Positions 30,276-40,957 of a stretch of 64,000 nucleotides of DNA are shown one piece after another; position 1 is the first letter of the stretch; each line of letters begins with the position of its first letter. The notes below the pieces were generated by a model. That model searched no databases and had not been told where the DNA came from. It was given only the letters and a program-made list of their open reading frames with translations. The translations under genes were made by a program, and so were the position numbers. The DNA is taken from the NCBI RefSeq assembly GCF_003144115.1, contig NW_020312000.1, positions 1 to 64,000 of the forward strand, given 5' to 3'. This DNA comes from Tilletiopsis washingtonensis. Taxonomy: Eukaryota; Basidiomycota; Exobasidiomycetes; Entylomatales.

Positions 30276-32833
30276 CTAGATATCCTTCTTCTCCTCGTCC
30301 TTCTCCAGCTGCGCCTCCTGCGCCGCATCCTCGGCGTCGGGCGTCGCGTCAGGATCGAGGAGCTGCGCCATCTCCTGCGCCGTCTGCACTTCGCGCTGCA
30401 GCTTGATGAGATCGCGCTCGAAGCGGCGGAAGGTCACCTCGACGAGGTACGAGGCGCCGTTCCAGATGGACAGCGTCAGCAGACCGAGTCTGTAGCGGCG
30501 AAAGGTACAGGTCAACAAAGCGCCGAGCCGCGGCGCCAGCAGGACGCACAGGAAGGTGGCCGAGGCAGTGGCGGACTGGTAGAAGAGCAGCGGCGCAGGA
30601 AGCGTGCAGACGATGGTGTACACGAACTGTGGCACGAGGATGTGAGCAAAGCCGCTGGGCGGTCCGAGGCAGGCGAGGCGAAGGGGTGCGTGCAAGAGCG
30701 TGCGACAGCTCACCTGCAGCAGCATGAAGGCCCACTCTCTCCTCGGCTCGCTCGCCTTCGACAGCAGGTTTGCGACGGCGCCCTTGCCCGACGAGAGCGT
30801 CGAGTAGGACTGTGGGCCGCGCAAGAAGCGGAGGTCAGTGGAGGGAAGAGCGAATCGCGAGCGCGCGGGAAGCGGCGCACGTTGATGCGTTCGCCAGACT
30901 TGACCTTGGCTGCCTTGCGAAGGACGATGAACTGCGTGATCCGTGTCAGCGTCGCACTAGCTCGGGCGCCGATTCACGCACCTCGTAGTACAGGCCCTGC
31001 CACACGATGTAGACGCCGAGGTTCATCCAGAAGCTCGTGTAGCCGTCAAGCCGGTCGAGGCCCTTGAGCGCTGGGTACGTCTGCTCTGCATTGGGAATGT
31101 AGTGCCTGTGCGAATTATCAGTGCGGCGGATGGCAGTGCAGACAAGCAGGCGCACCGGATGGTCATAAAGACAAGCGGCGGGAAGATGTGGATGAAGAGC
31201 GAGGCCATCTTCTCGATGTCCATCGGCACGAGCGAGTTGCGCCACGTGGCGATGCTGAACGCCAGGGGCCCGTGCGCGGCGCAGTAGCAGACGGTGAAGA
31301 GGAACTTGGAGCTGGGAAAGACCCAGAGATAGAGCAGGTTGAGGACGCTGGGTGATTCAGAGAGCTGTGTCAGCTGACAGACGGTACAGGTGCGCAAACG
31401 GGTCTCACTTTGCATAGTAGCCTGGGGCGGGGAGGCAGAGTGAGTCAGCAGCAGATGAGCGCATCAGAGCACAGAGGCGCTCACAAAAGTCGAACCTGTG
31501 CAGCGCCGATCGTATCAGCGACGGTCTCGCACTTCTCGCCATTGCAGCTTACAGGAAGTAGTGCCACTTCCTCCGCGTGTACGTCCACACGCGCAGCGGC
31601 AGAAAGTAGAGCGTCTGCACGCTGTACAGCAGCGGGATCCAGTGCGGGCGCAGCGCAAAGATGAGCGACGTGATGACGAGGTTCATGACGCCGACGACGA
31701 AGCAGATCTTGTCGCGCAGGCGCACCGTCTTGGCGTCGGCCCAGCGCGTGCGCAGCTTGTCGACGCGCTGGACGACCTGTGTGTGCAGTGTGAGAAGATG
31801 CGCGGTGAGAGCAGACGCCGAAATGCGGAAAAGGGATCCCGACGTGGAGAGCGGCCTCTCTCTACCCTGAAGTACGCCAGTCCTAGCCCTAGCGGGCAGA
31901 CACAGCAAGAGCGAGCAGAAAGTGGCGCATGCGGGGCCGCTCGTTGAGAGCCGCACAAGCAAGCGCAAGGCTGAGGGCCCGGCGCGCCAAGCATGCAGCG
32001 ATCAATACGCGTGATGCTAGACGTTGCGCTCGTTCTCTCTGCTGCTCCTCGCGCCCGGCCTCGACCGTCATCGCCAGCTGTGCCTACTTTGACAGCCTTC
32101 CATCCGCACACTCACACGTCCGCGCACCCGCCGCAGCTCCTCCTGCAGGCCGTGCATCTCCTCGTCGCTGCCCACGCGCCCATCGCTGCTGGCGCGCACG
32201 CGGCGGCGCAGCTCCTCGACGCGCGCCTTGCGCCGCAGGTCGGCGCCGACCTTGCGCAGCTTGCGGTTCGCGAGGTCGAGGCGCGGCGCAAAGTAGCTGC
32301 AGGCAGAAGGTGTAAGGAGAGCAGCGAAGGCGGGCGACGCGACGCAGCGAGAGCGCAACGACGAGGTGCGACGAGCCTGCAGCTGCGCCTCTGCGGCGAA
32401 CGAGAGGCCCGCAAGGTGCCTCAGAAGAGAAGTGCTACAGGCGCTTGGACAGCACCCTTGCTGCAAAAGAGCATGGCAGCGCGGTGATGTGTTGTGTGCT
32501 TCCCGCCAAAAGCACAGCCGCTGCGGTGCATCATCCGCCATGCTCGCGCTGCGTCAGAGGCGGCCGGCACCTCACTCGGCCCTGCCTCGCGCCACCGACG
32601 CGCTGCCACGCAGCAGACGCCCGCCGCCGCGCCACTCACGTCTCGAACAGATCGCCGAGCGGCATGGCGGCGCTGGGCGTCATGGCGGCGGTGATGTCGA
32701 CGCCGTCGAGCTCGAGCGACGAGCGGCGCGACGAGCGCGTCGAGTGCGAGGCCGACGAGGCATAGCCGCCGCCGCCGCTGTCGGAGTAGTCGCTGATGGT
32801 GCTGTTGGAGCGCGAGAGCGGCGGCGCGGACAT
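30276..32833 (-). CDS. GPC1: Glycerophosphocholine acyltransferase Gpc1
   Basis: Reacylates glycerophosphocholine to lysophosphatidylcholine (DUF2838 family, ER, several membrane helices). Eleven exons: 32640-32833, 32116-32296, 31553-31776, 31485-31495, 31409-31421, 31156-31347, 30982-31105, 30881-30931, 30714-30809, 30550-30626 and 30276-30489, giving 458 residues. Family landmarks: FAPRLDLANRKL, LRVWTYTRRKWHYFL, FDFCYYANVLNLLYLWVFP, GPLAFSIATWRNSLV, SLFIHIFPPLVF, YIVWQGLYYEFIVLRK, SIWNGASYLVEV. The FDFCYYAN motif requires two consecutive microexons of 11 and 13 nt. Introns 1 and 2 are long (343 and 339 nt). A Ser-rich N-terminus precedes the first helix and an acidic coiled tail ends the protein. 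Confidence 0.93.
31409..31421 (-). other. GPC1: 13-nt microexon of GPC1
   Basis: The minus-strand bases GCTACTATGCAAA lie between a CCCCAG acceptor and a GTGAGA donor. They encode the rest of Cys, then Y-Y-A and two bases of Asn in the DUF2838 motif. The exon is separated from the 11-nt exon by a 63-nt intron. Confidence 0.85.
31485..31495 (-). other. GPC1: 11-nt microexon of GPC1
   Basis: The minus-strand bases GTTCGACTTTT lie between a CACAG acceptor and a GTGAGC donor. With flanking phases they encode F-D-F and one base of the following Cys, completing the family motif LFDFCYYAN. Leaving the exon out breaks the frame. Confidence 0.85.
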
Positions 32834-33243
32834 GGCGGGCGGGAGCGCGGCGGCGGGTGTGGTGGTTGCGACGCTGGATGCGCGTGGAGGGCAGCGCAAG
32901 CAGCAGGCGCACGGCGGCAGAGGCGAGGTGACGTCGCGCCCCGAGGTTGATGTGCGGCGGCGCGCGTGGCGTGGGAACAGGGCGCGCCGTGCCCGATGAG
33001 GCATCTGGCAGTGGGGGCGCCATCACGCCGTCGCATGCGCTGCGTTCTGCACTTGCCGCTTGCAGCTCGCCGCACAACGCAACACGGCGGAGGAAGCTGC
33101 GCTCTATACGCTGCTGCTGGCGCTGATTAGCGCTGTGGTGTAGGAATGCGTGCGCTGCGGGCGCGGCTGCTTGCCTCTGCTCCACCACACCGCCCGCCTC
33201 CAGCACGCCCGCCGCCGCCTCGCCGCGTCGCAGCGTCGCCGCT
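32834..33243. promoter_or_regulatory. Divergent GPC1/F-box-like promoter region
   Basis: A 410-base region between start codons, with C-rich blocks (CCGCCTCCAGCACGCCC) just before the plus-strand gene. No specific element recognised. Confidence 0.35.
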
Positions 33244-34647
33244 ATGTCCGCCACTGCGCCCTCACCGCCTTCCACCGCCGCCGCGTCCGCCTCGTCCGTC
33301 GTCTCTGCAGTCTCGTGCGCCTCCGTCGCGCCAGCACCCGACGCACCGGCTGCGGCGCTGCGCCTGCCGCTGCCGCCTTCCGCCTCGGCCCCAGCGTCAC
33401 TCGCCTGGACGGCGCCGCGGCTGCCCGTCGAGCTGCGCCTGCTCATCGTCGCGCATGCTCTCAACGCCCTCCTTGCCATGCCCTGGCCGCGTCCGGGCGG
33501 CGCGCTGGCGCTGGCTCTTGTCGAGCGAGCCACCGTTTGGCCAGTGCTCTGCGTGCTGCTGCGTGCGCCGCGCCTGGCCAGCGAGGCTGCCGTGCGCAAT
33601 CTCGACGCTCAGATGCGCGCCGAGCCCTTCCTCAGCGCTGCTCACCGCACTCGCCGTCTGCTCGTCAGTCGCTTCGACACCTATCCGGTGTTTGATACAC
33701 ACCTCGACCGCTTAGAGCTCAGTCTGGCAGACGTCGAGCTGGCCGACGACGCGCTCCTGGCCTCGCTGCTCGCACGCTTCCCACATCTCGCCTCGCTCAC
33801 GGTCTTCGACTCGCCGCGAGCGCTGGAGCACCACTGGCCACCGGCTCTGAGCGCGCTCACCTGCCTGTGCATCAATCTCGATAGTGAGCAACCTGGCTCC
33901 CCATCGGCGCTTCTCGCTGGCGAAACGTCTCTGCGCCGCCTGACGCTCCTCGGGCCGGGCCTGCACTTGTCGTGGCCGCTGTGCCAGCGCATCGCCGCGC
34001 AACCTATGTTGCAGGAACTTGTGCTGTTTCTGCCGGGAGGCCCAGTAGACGATTTCGACCCCGCATTTCTGTGGGACAGCGCGACGCTCCGCAAGGTCAC
34101 CATCGTAGTGCCTGTCCGCTCGGCCGTTCCCGACTCGAGTATTGTGTGGATCGAGTTGATGTTGAGACGGCTCAGGATTCAAGGGCAGCAGCTGGAGATC
34201 TGCTTCGTCGTCTGCCGCCTTTCGGTATCGCGCGAGAACACGCGCGGCCGACACGTCGATGAAGAGCTGGGTCAGGCGCTCACGCAGGAGCGCGAGGACC
34301 TCTCCGAGCGGCTGCGACGAGTGACCGGTGTGGATCCAGCCACGGACATGTCCACCTGGGAGGCCGATGAGCGCTCGATCTTCGAGTGGACCCTGGCATG
34401 CTGTGCCGACGGCCTGCGCTTCTTCGCTCCGACGTCAAACGCTTGCGACGGGCGAATTTTTACTGCTGATCCGTGGTGCGCCGGTCTTGACCACGGCCGG
34501 CTCGAGGCGCCTGCGCAGCCCTTCATTCTCGAGCTCGACGGCGATGACTGTGATGCCGACGCGGCGACGCGCGCCGCACATGCGCAAAAGATAGACGACC
34601 ATTTCGAAATGATTTGCGAGGTGCAGCAGTGGGTGGTGCCGGAGTGA
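33244..34647 (+). CDS. F-box-like / LRR-like protein, tandem copy 1
   Basis: An intronless 467-residue protein. A low-complexity Ser/Ala/Pro leader (about 55 residues) precedes an F-box-like helix, APRLPVELRLLIVAHALNAL, then leucine-rich irregular repeats such as ARFPHLASLTVFDSP, LRRLTLLGPGLHL and MLQELVLFLPGGP. The end is IDDHFEMICEVQQWVVPE. It is clearly related to the next gene (shared RRLTLLGP, LLIVA, AAQP-LxE-xLFLP, SATLRKVTIV). F-box proteins usually recruit substrates to SCF ubiquitin ligases, but the F-box here is weak, so function is inference. Absence of introns contrasts with almost every other gene in the window. Confidence 0.7.
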   Translation: MSATAPSPPSTAAASASSVVSAVSCASVAPAPDAPAAALRLPLPPSASAPASLAWTAPRLPVELRLLIVAHALNALLAMPWPRPGGALALALVERATVWPVLCVLLRAPRLASEAAVRNLDAQMRAEPFLSAAHRTRRLLVSRFDTYPVFDTHLDRLELSLADVELADDALLASLLARFPHLASLTVFDSPRALEHHWPPALSALTCLCINLDSEQPGSPSALLAGETSLRRLTLLGPGLHLSWPLCQRIAAQPMLQELVLFLPGGPVDDFDPAFLWDSATLRKVTIVVPVRSAVPDSSIVWIELMLRRLRIQGQQLEICFVVCRLSVSRENTRGRHVDEELGQALTQEREDLSERLRRVTGVDPATDMSTWEADERSIFEWTLACCADGLRFFAPTSNACDGRIFTADPWCAGLDHGRLEAPAQPFILELDGDDCDADAATRAAHAQKIDDHFEMICEVQQWVVPE

Positions 34648-35034
34648 GGGTAGCGGGACAGGGGCGCGGATGGGGAGGGCTGAGACGGGAAGACGACGTG
34701 CGAGAAACCCCCCTGCACCGGCACGGCCGCAACACATCCGCACTTGTGCAGTCGCCTCAAGCAGGACTGAATGGCTATACTTCTAACGTGCCGAGCCGAA
34801 GAGAGAGTGGTGTGCAGCAAAGCGAGGCACGAGGCATTGGGTGTCCAGACAGATGGCAGCGGGCGTTGCTGGTGCCGCCTCACTGCGCGCGTTCAACGGA
34901 GGCGCGGCGTGGGAGCGGGTCTTGCGCGCGTCGGCGCCTCCACACCGCGCAGCGGCACGCTCTGGGGCCTCGCTCCCGACCACCACACCCCTGCGCCCTG
35001 ATCTTCCCTGCGCGGCGCGGCCTGGCCAAGCGCG
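34648..35034. other. Spacer between the tandem F-box-like genes
   Basis: A 387-base gap holding the terminator of the first copy and the promoter of the second. No extra frame with similarity to either copy is seen, so no third broken copy lies here. Confidence 0.35.
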
Positions 35035-36501
35035 ATGCAGGCGCTGCGCTCCTTCTTTGCGCCGCCAGCATCTGCGCCCCTGCCGGCTGCTGACCAGGCC
35101 AAGCCGCGGCGACGCACGGCGCTGGTGCAGCACATCGAGGTCATCGGCGGCGCAGCCGCGAGCGGCCCCGGGTCCTCGGCACCGCTGCCACCTCGCTTGC
35201 AGTCTGCCGTGTCTGCCGCAGCCACGCCGCTTGTGCTGTCGCCGCCGCGTCTGCCGGCGGAGCTGCGCCTGCTCATCGTCGCCGCCGCCCTCGCCGAGCT
35301 CCTCGCGGCGCCGCCCTCGCCTGCGCGCCACCACGCCATCCTCTCGCTGGCCCTCGCCGAGCGGGCCGCCCTGGCTCTCGTGCTCTCGACACTGCTACGC
35401 ACGCCACATCTGCGTGGTACCGGCGCAGTCGAAGGCTTGGAGCGAGTTATGCGCAAGGCAATCTATCGAGAGGCCGCCCGCGGCACACGCCGGCTCGTCG
35501 TCTCTTCGGCGCAGCAGCAGGCCGCGCATGGCGGCGACCGCCATGCCGGCCTGTTCGCTGCCTCCTCGTCCGCCCAAGCGTTTGCGTCGCAGATCGCTGC
35601 GCCGCTCGCCAGTCTCCTCGGCCAGCTCGTCGCGCTGCAGAGCCTCGTGCTCGCTGCGCCGCCGCGCGCGCTTCTGACGCATGTCCCTCCGTCCCTGGCG
35701 GAGCTGACGTGCACGGGCAGCGTGTACGGCTCCGACGTGCTGCCACTGCTCTTCTCGCGACCGACGCCGCTGCGCCGCCTCACACTGCTCGGGCCGCGCC
35801 TCTACCTGCCAGCCGCCACTCTCCGCCTGCTGGCGGCACAGCCGCAGCTGGCTGAGGTAACGCTCTTCCTGCCGCGCCGAGACGTCGACGTGGGCGTGCT
35901 GCTGCAGAGCGCCTCGCTGCGCAGCGTGACGATCGTCGCGCACGAGACGAAGGGCACGACGGGCTATCGAGGCGGTCTCGAGGGCAGACTGCAGACGCTG
36001 ACAAGGCGAAAAGGAGCGGGCGCGGTGCAAGTGCGTCTCGTCACTGTCCGCTCGGCTGTCGGCAGGCGCTTGCAGCAACAGGCGGCACAAGGCTCAGCTA
36101 GCGCTGGCCGAACGCGCGACGCGCAAGCATCTGTGGCGCTGAACGCCCCGCAGCACGCAGATCCAAGTCTGCAGGCGCTCGAGGAGTGGTTCTTCGCGCG
36201 CTGTGCGCAAGGCCTGTCCAGCTTCGACTCGTGCGATGCAGAGGCACCCGAGGCGCGCGAGTCTGAACTCGTGTACGAGGAACGAGAGCAAGCGCAGGTG
36301 ATCGACGCGCGCTTCGGCGTTCAGTGCGAGGTGCTGCAGTGGGATCTGGAGGAGGACGATGAGGCGGCGCCGCCGGAGCCACAAGAGAGTGCGACGCAAC
36401 CGCCGAGGCTGCCGCCAGAACGGATGGAGGCGCTCGACCTGGGCAGCAGCGACGAGGAGCAACTAGACGACGAGGCGCACGATTACGACTATTTGGAATG
36501 A
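35035..36501 (+). CDS. F-box-like / LRR-like protein, tandem copy 2
   Basis: An intronless 488-residue paralogue of the preceding gene in the same orientation. F-box-like segment: PPRLPAELRLLIVAAALAEL. Repeats include LRRLTLLGPRLYLPAATLRL, QLAEVTLFLPRRDVDVG and SASLRSVTIVAHE. The copy differs at the N-terminus (MQALRSFFAPPASAP) and carries an acidic C-terminal tail (SSDEEQLDDEAHDYDYLE) missing from copy 1. ARFGVQCEVLQW matches the end of copy 1. Divergence is high, so the duplication is old. Role unknown; an SCF adaptor is possible. Confidence 0.7.
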   Translation: MQALRSFFAPPASAPLPAADQAKPRRRTALVQHIEVIGGAAASGPGSSAPLPPRLQSAVSAAATPLVLSPPRLPAELRLLIVAAALAELLAAPPSPARHHAILSLALAERAALALVLSTLLRTPHLRGTGAVEGLERVMRKAIYREAARGTRRLVVSSAQQQAAHGGDRHAGLFAASSSAQAFASQIAAPLASLLGQLVALQSLVLAAPPRALLTHVPPSLAELTCTGSVYGSDVLPLLFSRPTPLRRLTLLGPRLYLPAATLRLLAAQPQLAEVTLFLPRRDVDVGVLLQSASLRSVTIVAHETKGTTGYRGGLEGRLQTLTRRKGAGAVQVRLVTVRSAVGRRLQQQAAQGSASAGRTRDAQASVALNAPQHADPSLQALEEWFFARCAQGLSSFDSCDAEAPEARESELVYEEREQAQVIDARFGVQCEVLQWDLEEDDEAAPPEPQESATQPPRLPPERMEALDLGSSDEEQLDDEAHDYDYLE

Positions 36502-36738
36502 ACTACATTCACCTGGCCCGGCCGGAGAGCAGCTGGCGGTGTGTGCTGGTGTTGTGCACGACCGGCACGGAAGACTCGTTCCATGTCGGGCCAGCCCCAC
36601 GCTCACCACAGATGCTGGAGGCAGCGAGCATCTATTAATGCCGGGCTAGGCCCGGCGCCCACAGCACAGCGGACGTCGAATCGCTGCGGCAAGCCCAGTC
36701 CTGGCAGCAAGCGGGCCGGCCGCCCAGCAGGGCGCCCA

Positions 36739-37566
36739 TCAAGCCAGCAGGCGCTTCTCCTTCTCGGCCTTCTTGGCTGCCAGCGCCTCGAGCTTCTCCT
36801 CCTTGGTGGCATCGTACGCGACGGTCAGTTGGCTAGGTGAGAGTCAGCAACTGCAGCGGCCGCTGTGCAGGCTCTGCTCTGACACGCACTTGAACGGGTT
36901 GTCCGGGTGCTTCTTGAACTCGTCGTGCAGCTCGTTCTCGTACTGGTTGTTGCGCAGACCCGGGCGCTCGGCCTTGATGCGCGGCATCTCGCGTTCCTTG
37001 AAGGCCTCAAACGCCGCCTGCGAGGGGTGTCAGTACAGCGAGGGCGCATCGCCGCGGTGCTCACCTTGTAGCGCCGCTCCGGGTGCCGCTCGATGGCGCC
37101 GGCCTTGGAGCCGACGGCGGCCTTGTCGGTGCGCTCCGTGGCCAGCGACATGCTACGGGCGGCGTCAGTCTCACAGCCTCTGCCGCCTCCTCAGCCGCAC
37201 TCACGCGTCGATCATGTCGTCGATGTTGTCGGCGCCGAAGCTCTTGACCGCGTCGTCGAGTCCGGTGCCCGGCGGCGGCACGTAGGCCTTCTCCTTCTGC
37301 ACGGCCTTCTTGCTCTCCTTCTTGAGCGGCTTGCTCGGCAGGCTGGCCTCCTCCTCGGCGAGCAGGCGCTCCTTCTCGGCCTTCTTGCGCGCCGCCTCGG
37401 CCGCCTTTTCGGCCTTGGCGTCGGCGGCCGACTTGCCCTTTGCGCCCTTGTCCCACGCAGCGGCCTCGGCGGCCTCGGCGGCGGCGGCCTCGGCAGCGGC
37501 CTTGGACGCGGCGGCCTCGGCCTTCTGTGCAGCGCCGCCCTTGGCCTTGCCGCCCTTTGGTGGCAT
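36739..37566 (-). CDS. CCDC124/Lso2-like ribosome-associated protein
   Basis: Four exons (37205-37566, 37065-37152, 36890-37017, 36739-36832) give 223 residues. The N-terminus MPPKGGKAKGGAAQKAEA and a long Ala/Lys/Glu coiled coil are followed by DDMIDAMSLATERTDKAAV, ERHPERRYKAAFEAFKERE, MPRIKAERPGLRNNQYENEL and NPFNQLTVAYDATKEEKL. This is the CCDC124 (DUF1014) pattern; the family binds idle 80S ribosomes near the tRNA sites (yeast Lso2). Two conserved motifs are split by introns whose phases match. Divergently transcribed from TIM17. Confidence 0.88.
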
Positions 37567-37881
37567 GGTGCGTGTGTGGTGCGGTGGTGGTGGTGGAAGT
37601 GGAGGGCGAAGCGTGGAGAAGGCAGCGTCGGGGCGGTGCGCGGGCGCGTCACGTGCCACGGCCTGCGATTTCTGGCTGAGCCTGGCTGAGCCGCGGCTCG
37701 CGCGCGCGCGCTTTGGTCCTTTGTCAAGGCGCCGCCGTCCTGCTTCCTGGCCACCGTCACCTGCCACCCGCTCCTCTCTTGCAACTCTTGCGCCTGCTGC
37801 AGCTCGTGTCTCTCACACACCCGCCGCCCACCACCTTCGCTCGCCGCACCCCGCTGCCCCCGCGCCCCCGCCCGCGCCGCC
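37567..37881. promoter_or_regulatory. Divergent CCDC124-TIM17 promoter
   Basis: A 315-base shared upstream region with a C-rich stretch directly before the TIM17 ATG. A direct duplication GGCTGAGCCTGGCTGAGCC lies near 37674-37692. No named element. Confidence 0.4.
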
Positions 37882-39077
37882 ATGGCGCACGCCGATCACA
37901 CGCGCGACCCGTGCCCCTATGTCATCCTCAACGACTTTGGCGGCGCCTTTGCCATGGGCGCCGTCGGCGGCACCATCTGGCACGGCATCAAGGGCAGCCG
38001 CAACAGCCCGCGCGTGAGTGGCGCGCGGACAGCGAGCAGGTGCGGGAGAGCTGTGCCTGCGCAAGTGGCGCCAGGCAGCAGCAGCCGGCGACGAGGGCAG
38101 GATGCGAGCAGCAATGGTGCTTGGGCAGCGCAGGCAGCGTGCAGAGCACATGCTTTGGCACATTCGGAAGGGCACCTCTCGCAGTCGCATTCGAGAGCCT
38201 TGTGCGCTCGGGCTTGCGCTCGTGCATGAGCTGCCGCGGCCGGCCAAGCTATCCTCGTCTGCGCCGCGCAGCGCGCGCAGCGCATACCGCGCCGGGCGCG
38301 GGCCGGTGTTGAGCTTGATCGCCTCTGCTTGACAACGTCTGACCCACCGCTCTGCCTTGCCGCACAATGCTGACTTCTCCTGCACCAGGGCTACCGGCTG
38401 CCGGGCGCCATGGCCGCCATCAAGGCGCGCGCGCCGGTCCTCGGCGGCAACTTTGGCGTCTGGGGCGGCATGTTCAGCACGTACGACTGCACTGTCAAGG
38501 GCATCCGGCAGAAGGAGGACGCGTGGAACGCCATCATCGCCGGCTTCATGACGGGCGGCAGTCTGGCAATCCGCTGTGAGTCGCGGCACGGACGTAGCCG
38601 GTGGTGAATGCAGGCGGCGGTGCGGAGTTCCGGAAGGCTAGCGCCTGAGGCTCTGTGCCGCCTTGCGGTTCGTGGCTTTGCGACTTTTCCTGCAGCCGAT
38701 GGCGGCGAAGCGCCTCATCCCGGTCGCCCAATGCCCAGCCCTGTGCCACGCTGACGCAGACCTTTGCAGCTGGGCCGAAGACGGCGGTCGGCTCGGGCAT
38801 CATGTGCGGCATCTTGTTGGGCGTGTTCGAAGGTGCGTATGCGGTGCGCGACGCACCTTTGCGGCGCCGGGCTGACGTGCGCGGCGTCAGGTGTGGGTGT
38901 CTTGATGCAGCGGTTCATGGCCGAGGGGAACAAGCCCGTCGCTCCGATCATGTGAGTGCGCGCGGGAGCTGCGCTGCCTCCCGGTGCTGACCGCCGCTCA
39001 GTCCGGACGCACAAACAATGCCTGGCGGCGGCGCCGTGTCCGCCGGGCCAGCAGTCGGCGTGCCGGCGCCGGCATGA
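37882..39077 (+). CDS. TIM17: Mitochondrial import translocase subunit Tim17
   Basis: Core subunit of the TIM23 presequence translocase in the inner membrane. Exons 37882-38013, 38389-38575, 38770-38832, 38891-38951 and 39002-39077 give 172 residues. Signature: [40 protein letters not shown], then [51 protein letters not shown]. Helices 3 and 4 follow ([20 protein letters not shown]). The tail is [19 protein letters not shown]. Intron 1 is 375 nt and intron 2 is 194 nt, the rest 50-58 nt. Confidence 0.94.
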
Positions 39078-39365
39078 GCCGCCGCTCGCGCACCTCTTCC
39101 CTCCGCCGCCTCAGCCACCACTCGCACCTCTGGACCTTGGCTCCTCAGCTCCACCACCACTCCTCCGCGTCTCGCAGTGTTTGCGTCACGGCGCATCTCG
39201 TTTGCGTCCGTGCGCACCTGCACCAGCGCCTGTATTTGATCGAAAGCCGCGCGGCACGATGCCGTGCGCACCCACCGCAACACAGCTTGCTAGACCAGGT
39301 GATACATTGGCAGAGGGTGACGCGCCATAGAAGTACAGAGCAGAGAGAGGCGGGCCGCACGCGAT

Positions 39366-40854
39366 CTACGGAATGCTGGGATGCCGCGCCGGGTCGAGGT
39401 GGTACACGATGCCCTGCCAGGCGCGTGAGCCGGGCGTCGCTGCGCGCCGCAGTGCCACTCACGTTGTTGCTCGTCTTGACGACGTGCTTGGCGGCCACGA
39501 GCGCGATGAGCGTCTTGTTGATGCGCGCCTGTGTCATCTCGGGCGGCGCCAGCATGTCGGCGACTGCAGGCGAGCGTGAGAGAGGGAAGAGCAAGCGAGA
39601 CACAGGCGACTCACTGCGCACGCCGTCGTCGCCGCCGGCCATCAGCGCCAGGAGCACATTCTCCGCGAGCGCCCGTGGTTTCTGCGCACAGCGTCAGCCG
39701 TCGCACTGCCAGGCCTCCGCACGCGGGCACGCACCGGGTCTGCGCCGCGGTACTCGAGCGGCAGCGTGTCGATGATCTGTGCGGCGGCCTCGGTGCGCTT
39801 CTTGCGCAGCGCCAGCGAGATCTTGCCCTTGGGCGCCGCCTTCTTGGCGCCGGCGGGCGCCGCTGCGGCCGGCCGCGCACCTGCCGCGGCGGGCTTCTTG
39901 AGCGCCGGCTTGAGTGCCGGTGCGGCCTTGGGCGTCGGCGGCCCAAACGAGACGTCGTCGGAGGTCATGTACGTCTGGTCGCCGACGTTGCCGCCGTCGT
40001 CGGGCGGCGACGAGTAGCCGGCTGCCGTCGAGGCGCCGGGGCCGCCCGACGTGCGCAGGGCCGAGCGGGCCAGGAGCTCGGACTGCAGCTTGGCTGTGTG
40101 TGTGTCAGAGGGGTCTGCAGTGCGGCTCGCGCGCGACTCACCGCCGCGCTCGCCTGCGCGCTCAAAGTTGTCCTCGGCCGGTGCCTGCAGTGCAGATGTA
40201 AGCCGTGCGGACCAGTGGAGCGAGCATTGCGGCGCGACGCAGAGCACAGCCCGGCAGCATCTTCGCCGCCCTGCGCGGCACAGCAACACATGGCGGGGGC
40301 TCTTTGCGCGGCTCTTCGGCGAACATCGCAGGCTGCAGCTCGGCGCTCCATCCTGGTGCACGCAACGACCCCCGCGACGGTACGTCGCGAGCTACCATTC
40401 CGAGGATCATCGCGACGCAGCAGCTCTCCCTCGGAGTGCGGGTGCTAAGCCCGCCGCGTACTGCAGCGCTGCCTCCTCGCTGGGCGCCGTTCTGGCTGGA
40501 GCCTCCCTCTCTCGCCGCACGCCCTATCGCACTCCTGTCACGTCGCCGCACGCCCGCACTCACCTCGGCCCACTCGGTGCAGAACGCGTTCATGCGCAGC
40601 CCGTAGAGGAACATGCTGAAGCTCTCGTCGAAGGTGCGCAGCGCCGCCGCGATGCCCGACACCGCCTCGAGGTTGGCCTGCAGCACGGCCGTCTCGTCGC
40701 CGAGGTCGGCGAGCGCGGCGTCGAGGAACGCCAGCGGCGTGGCGCCGGCGCTGCGTGCAGTCGGGGCCGAGCCGGCGCCGGAGCGCGAGAGGCGCAGCGA
40801 CGAGATGCTGCCGCGCGACACGCGTCGCAGCGGCGTGGTGGGGCGCGACGCCAT
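39366..40854 (-). CDS. DAM1: DASH complex subunit Dam1
   Basis: Couples kinetochores to microtubule ends as part of the fungal DASH ring. Exons 40564-40854, 40142-40184, 39735-40093, 39615-39681, 39463-39563 and 39366-39413 give 302 residues. The family N-terminus is plain: TPLRRVSRGSISSLRLS, ADLGDETAVLQANLEAVSGI, ESFSMFLYGLRMNAFCTEW. The middle is Lys/Ala/Pro-rich. The C-terminus (IIDTLPLEYRG, ADMLAPPEMTQARINKTLIA, GIVYHLDPARH) forms a small helical, winged-helix-like region assembled from four exons. Intron 1 is 379 nt. An in-frame ATG at 40953 would add a repeat-encoded leader; I prefer 40854 because family similarity begins there. Confidence 0.87.
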
Positions 40855-40864
40855 GGCTGAGTGA

Positions 40865-40957
40865 AATGCCAAGCGCAGCGACGGTGAGAATGCCAAGCGC
40901 GGCGACGGTGAGAGTGCCGAGTGTGACGGTAAGAGCGAGAGTGCCAAGCGCAACGAG
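40865..40957 (-). repeat. 24-bp tandem repeat just upstream of DAM1
   Basis: Two near-perfect 24-bp units, AATGCCAAGCGC(A/G)GCGACGGTGAG, at 40865-40888 and 40889-40912, followed by a diverged 27-bp unit and a partial unit to 40957. The array starts ten bases upstream of the DAM1 start codon, within its leader. Being a multiple of 3, it keeps the upstream frame open (F-S-P-S-x-R-L-A type repeats). Confidence 0.8.

Noticed and set aside
28032-31067. A 1,011-codon plus-strand frame running from ERB1 through GPC1
   Set aside because: Only its first part is ERB1 exon 2. After the intron at 28650 it is out of frame with ERB1 and then antisense to GPC1.
40164-40953. DAM1 start at the upstream in-frame ATG 40953
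   Set aside because: The extra 33 residues are encoded by the 24-bp repeats and have no resemblance to Dam1 N-termini, whereas MASRPTTPLRRVSRG matches.
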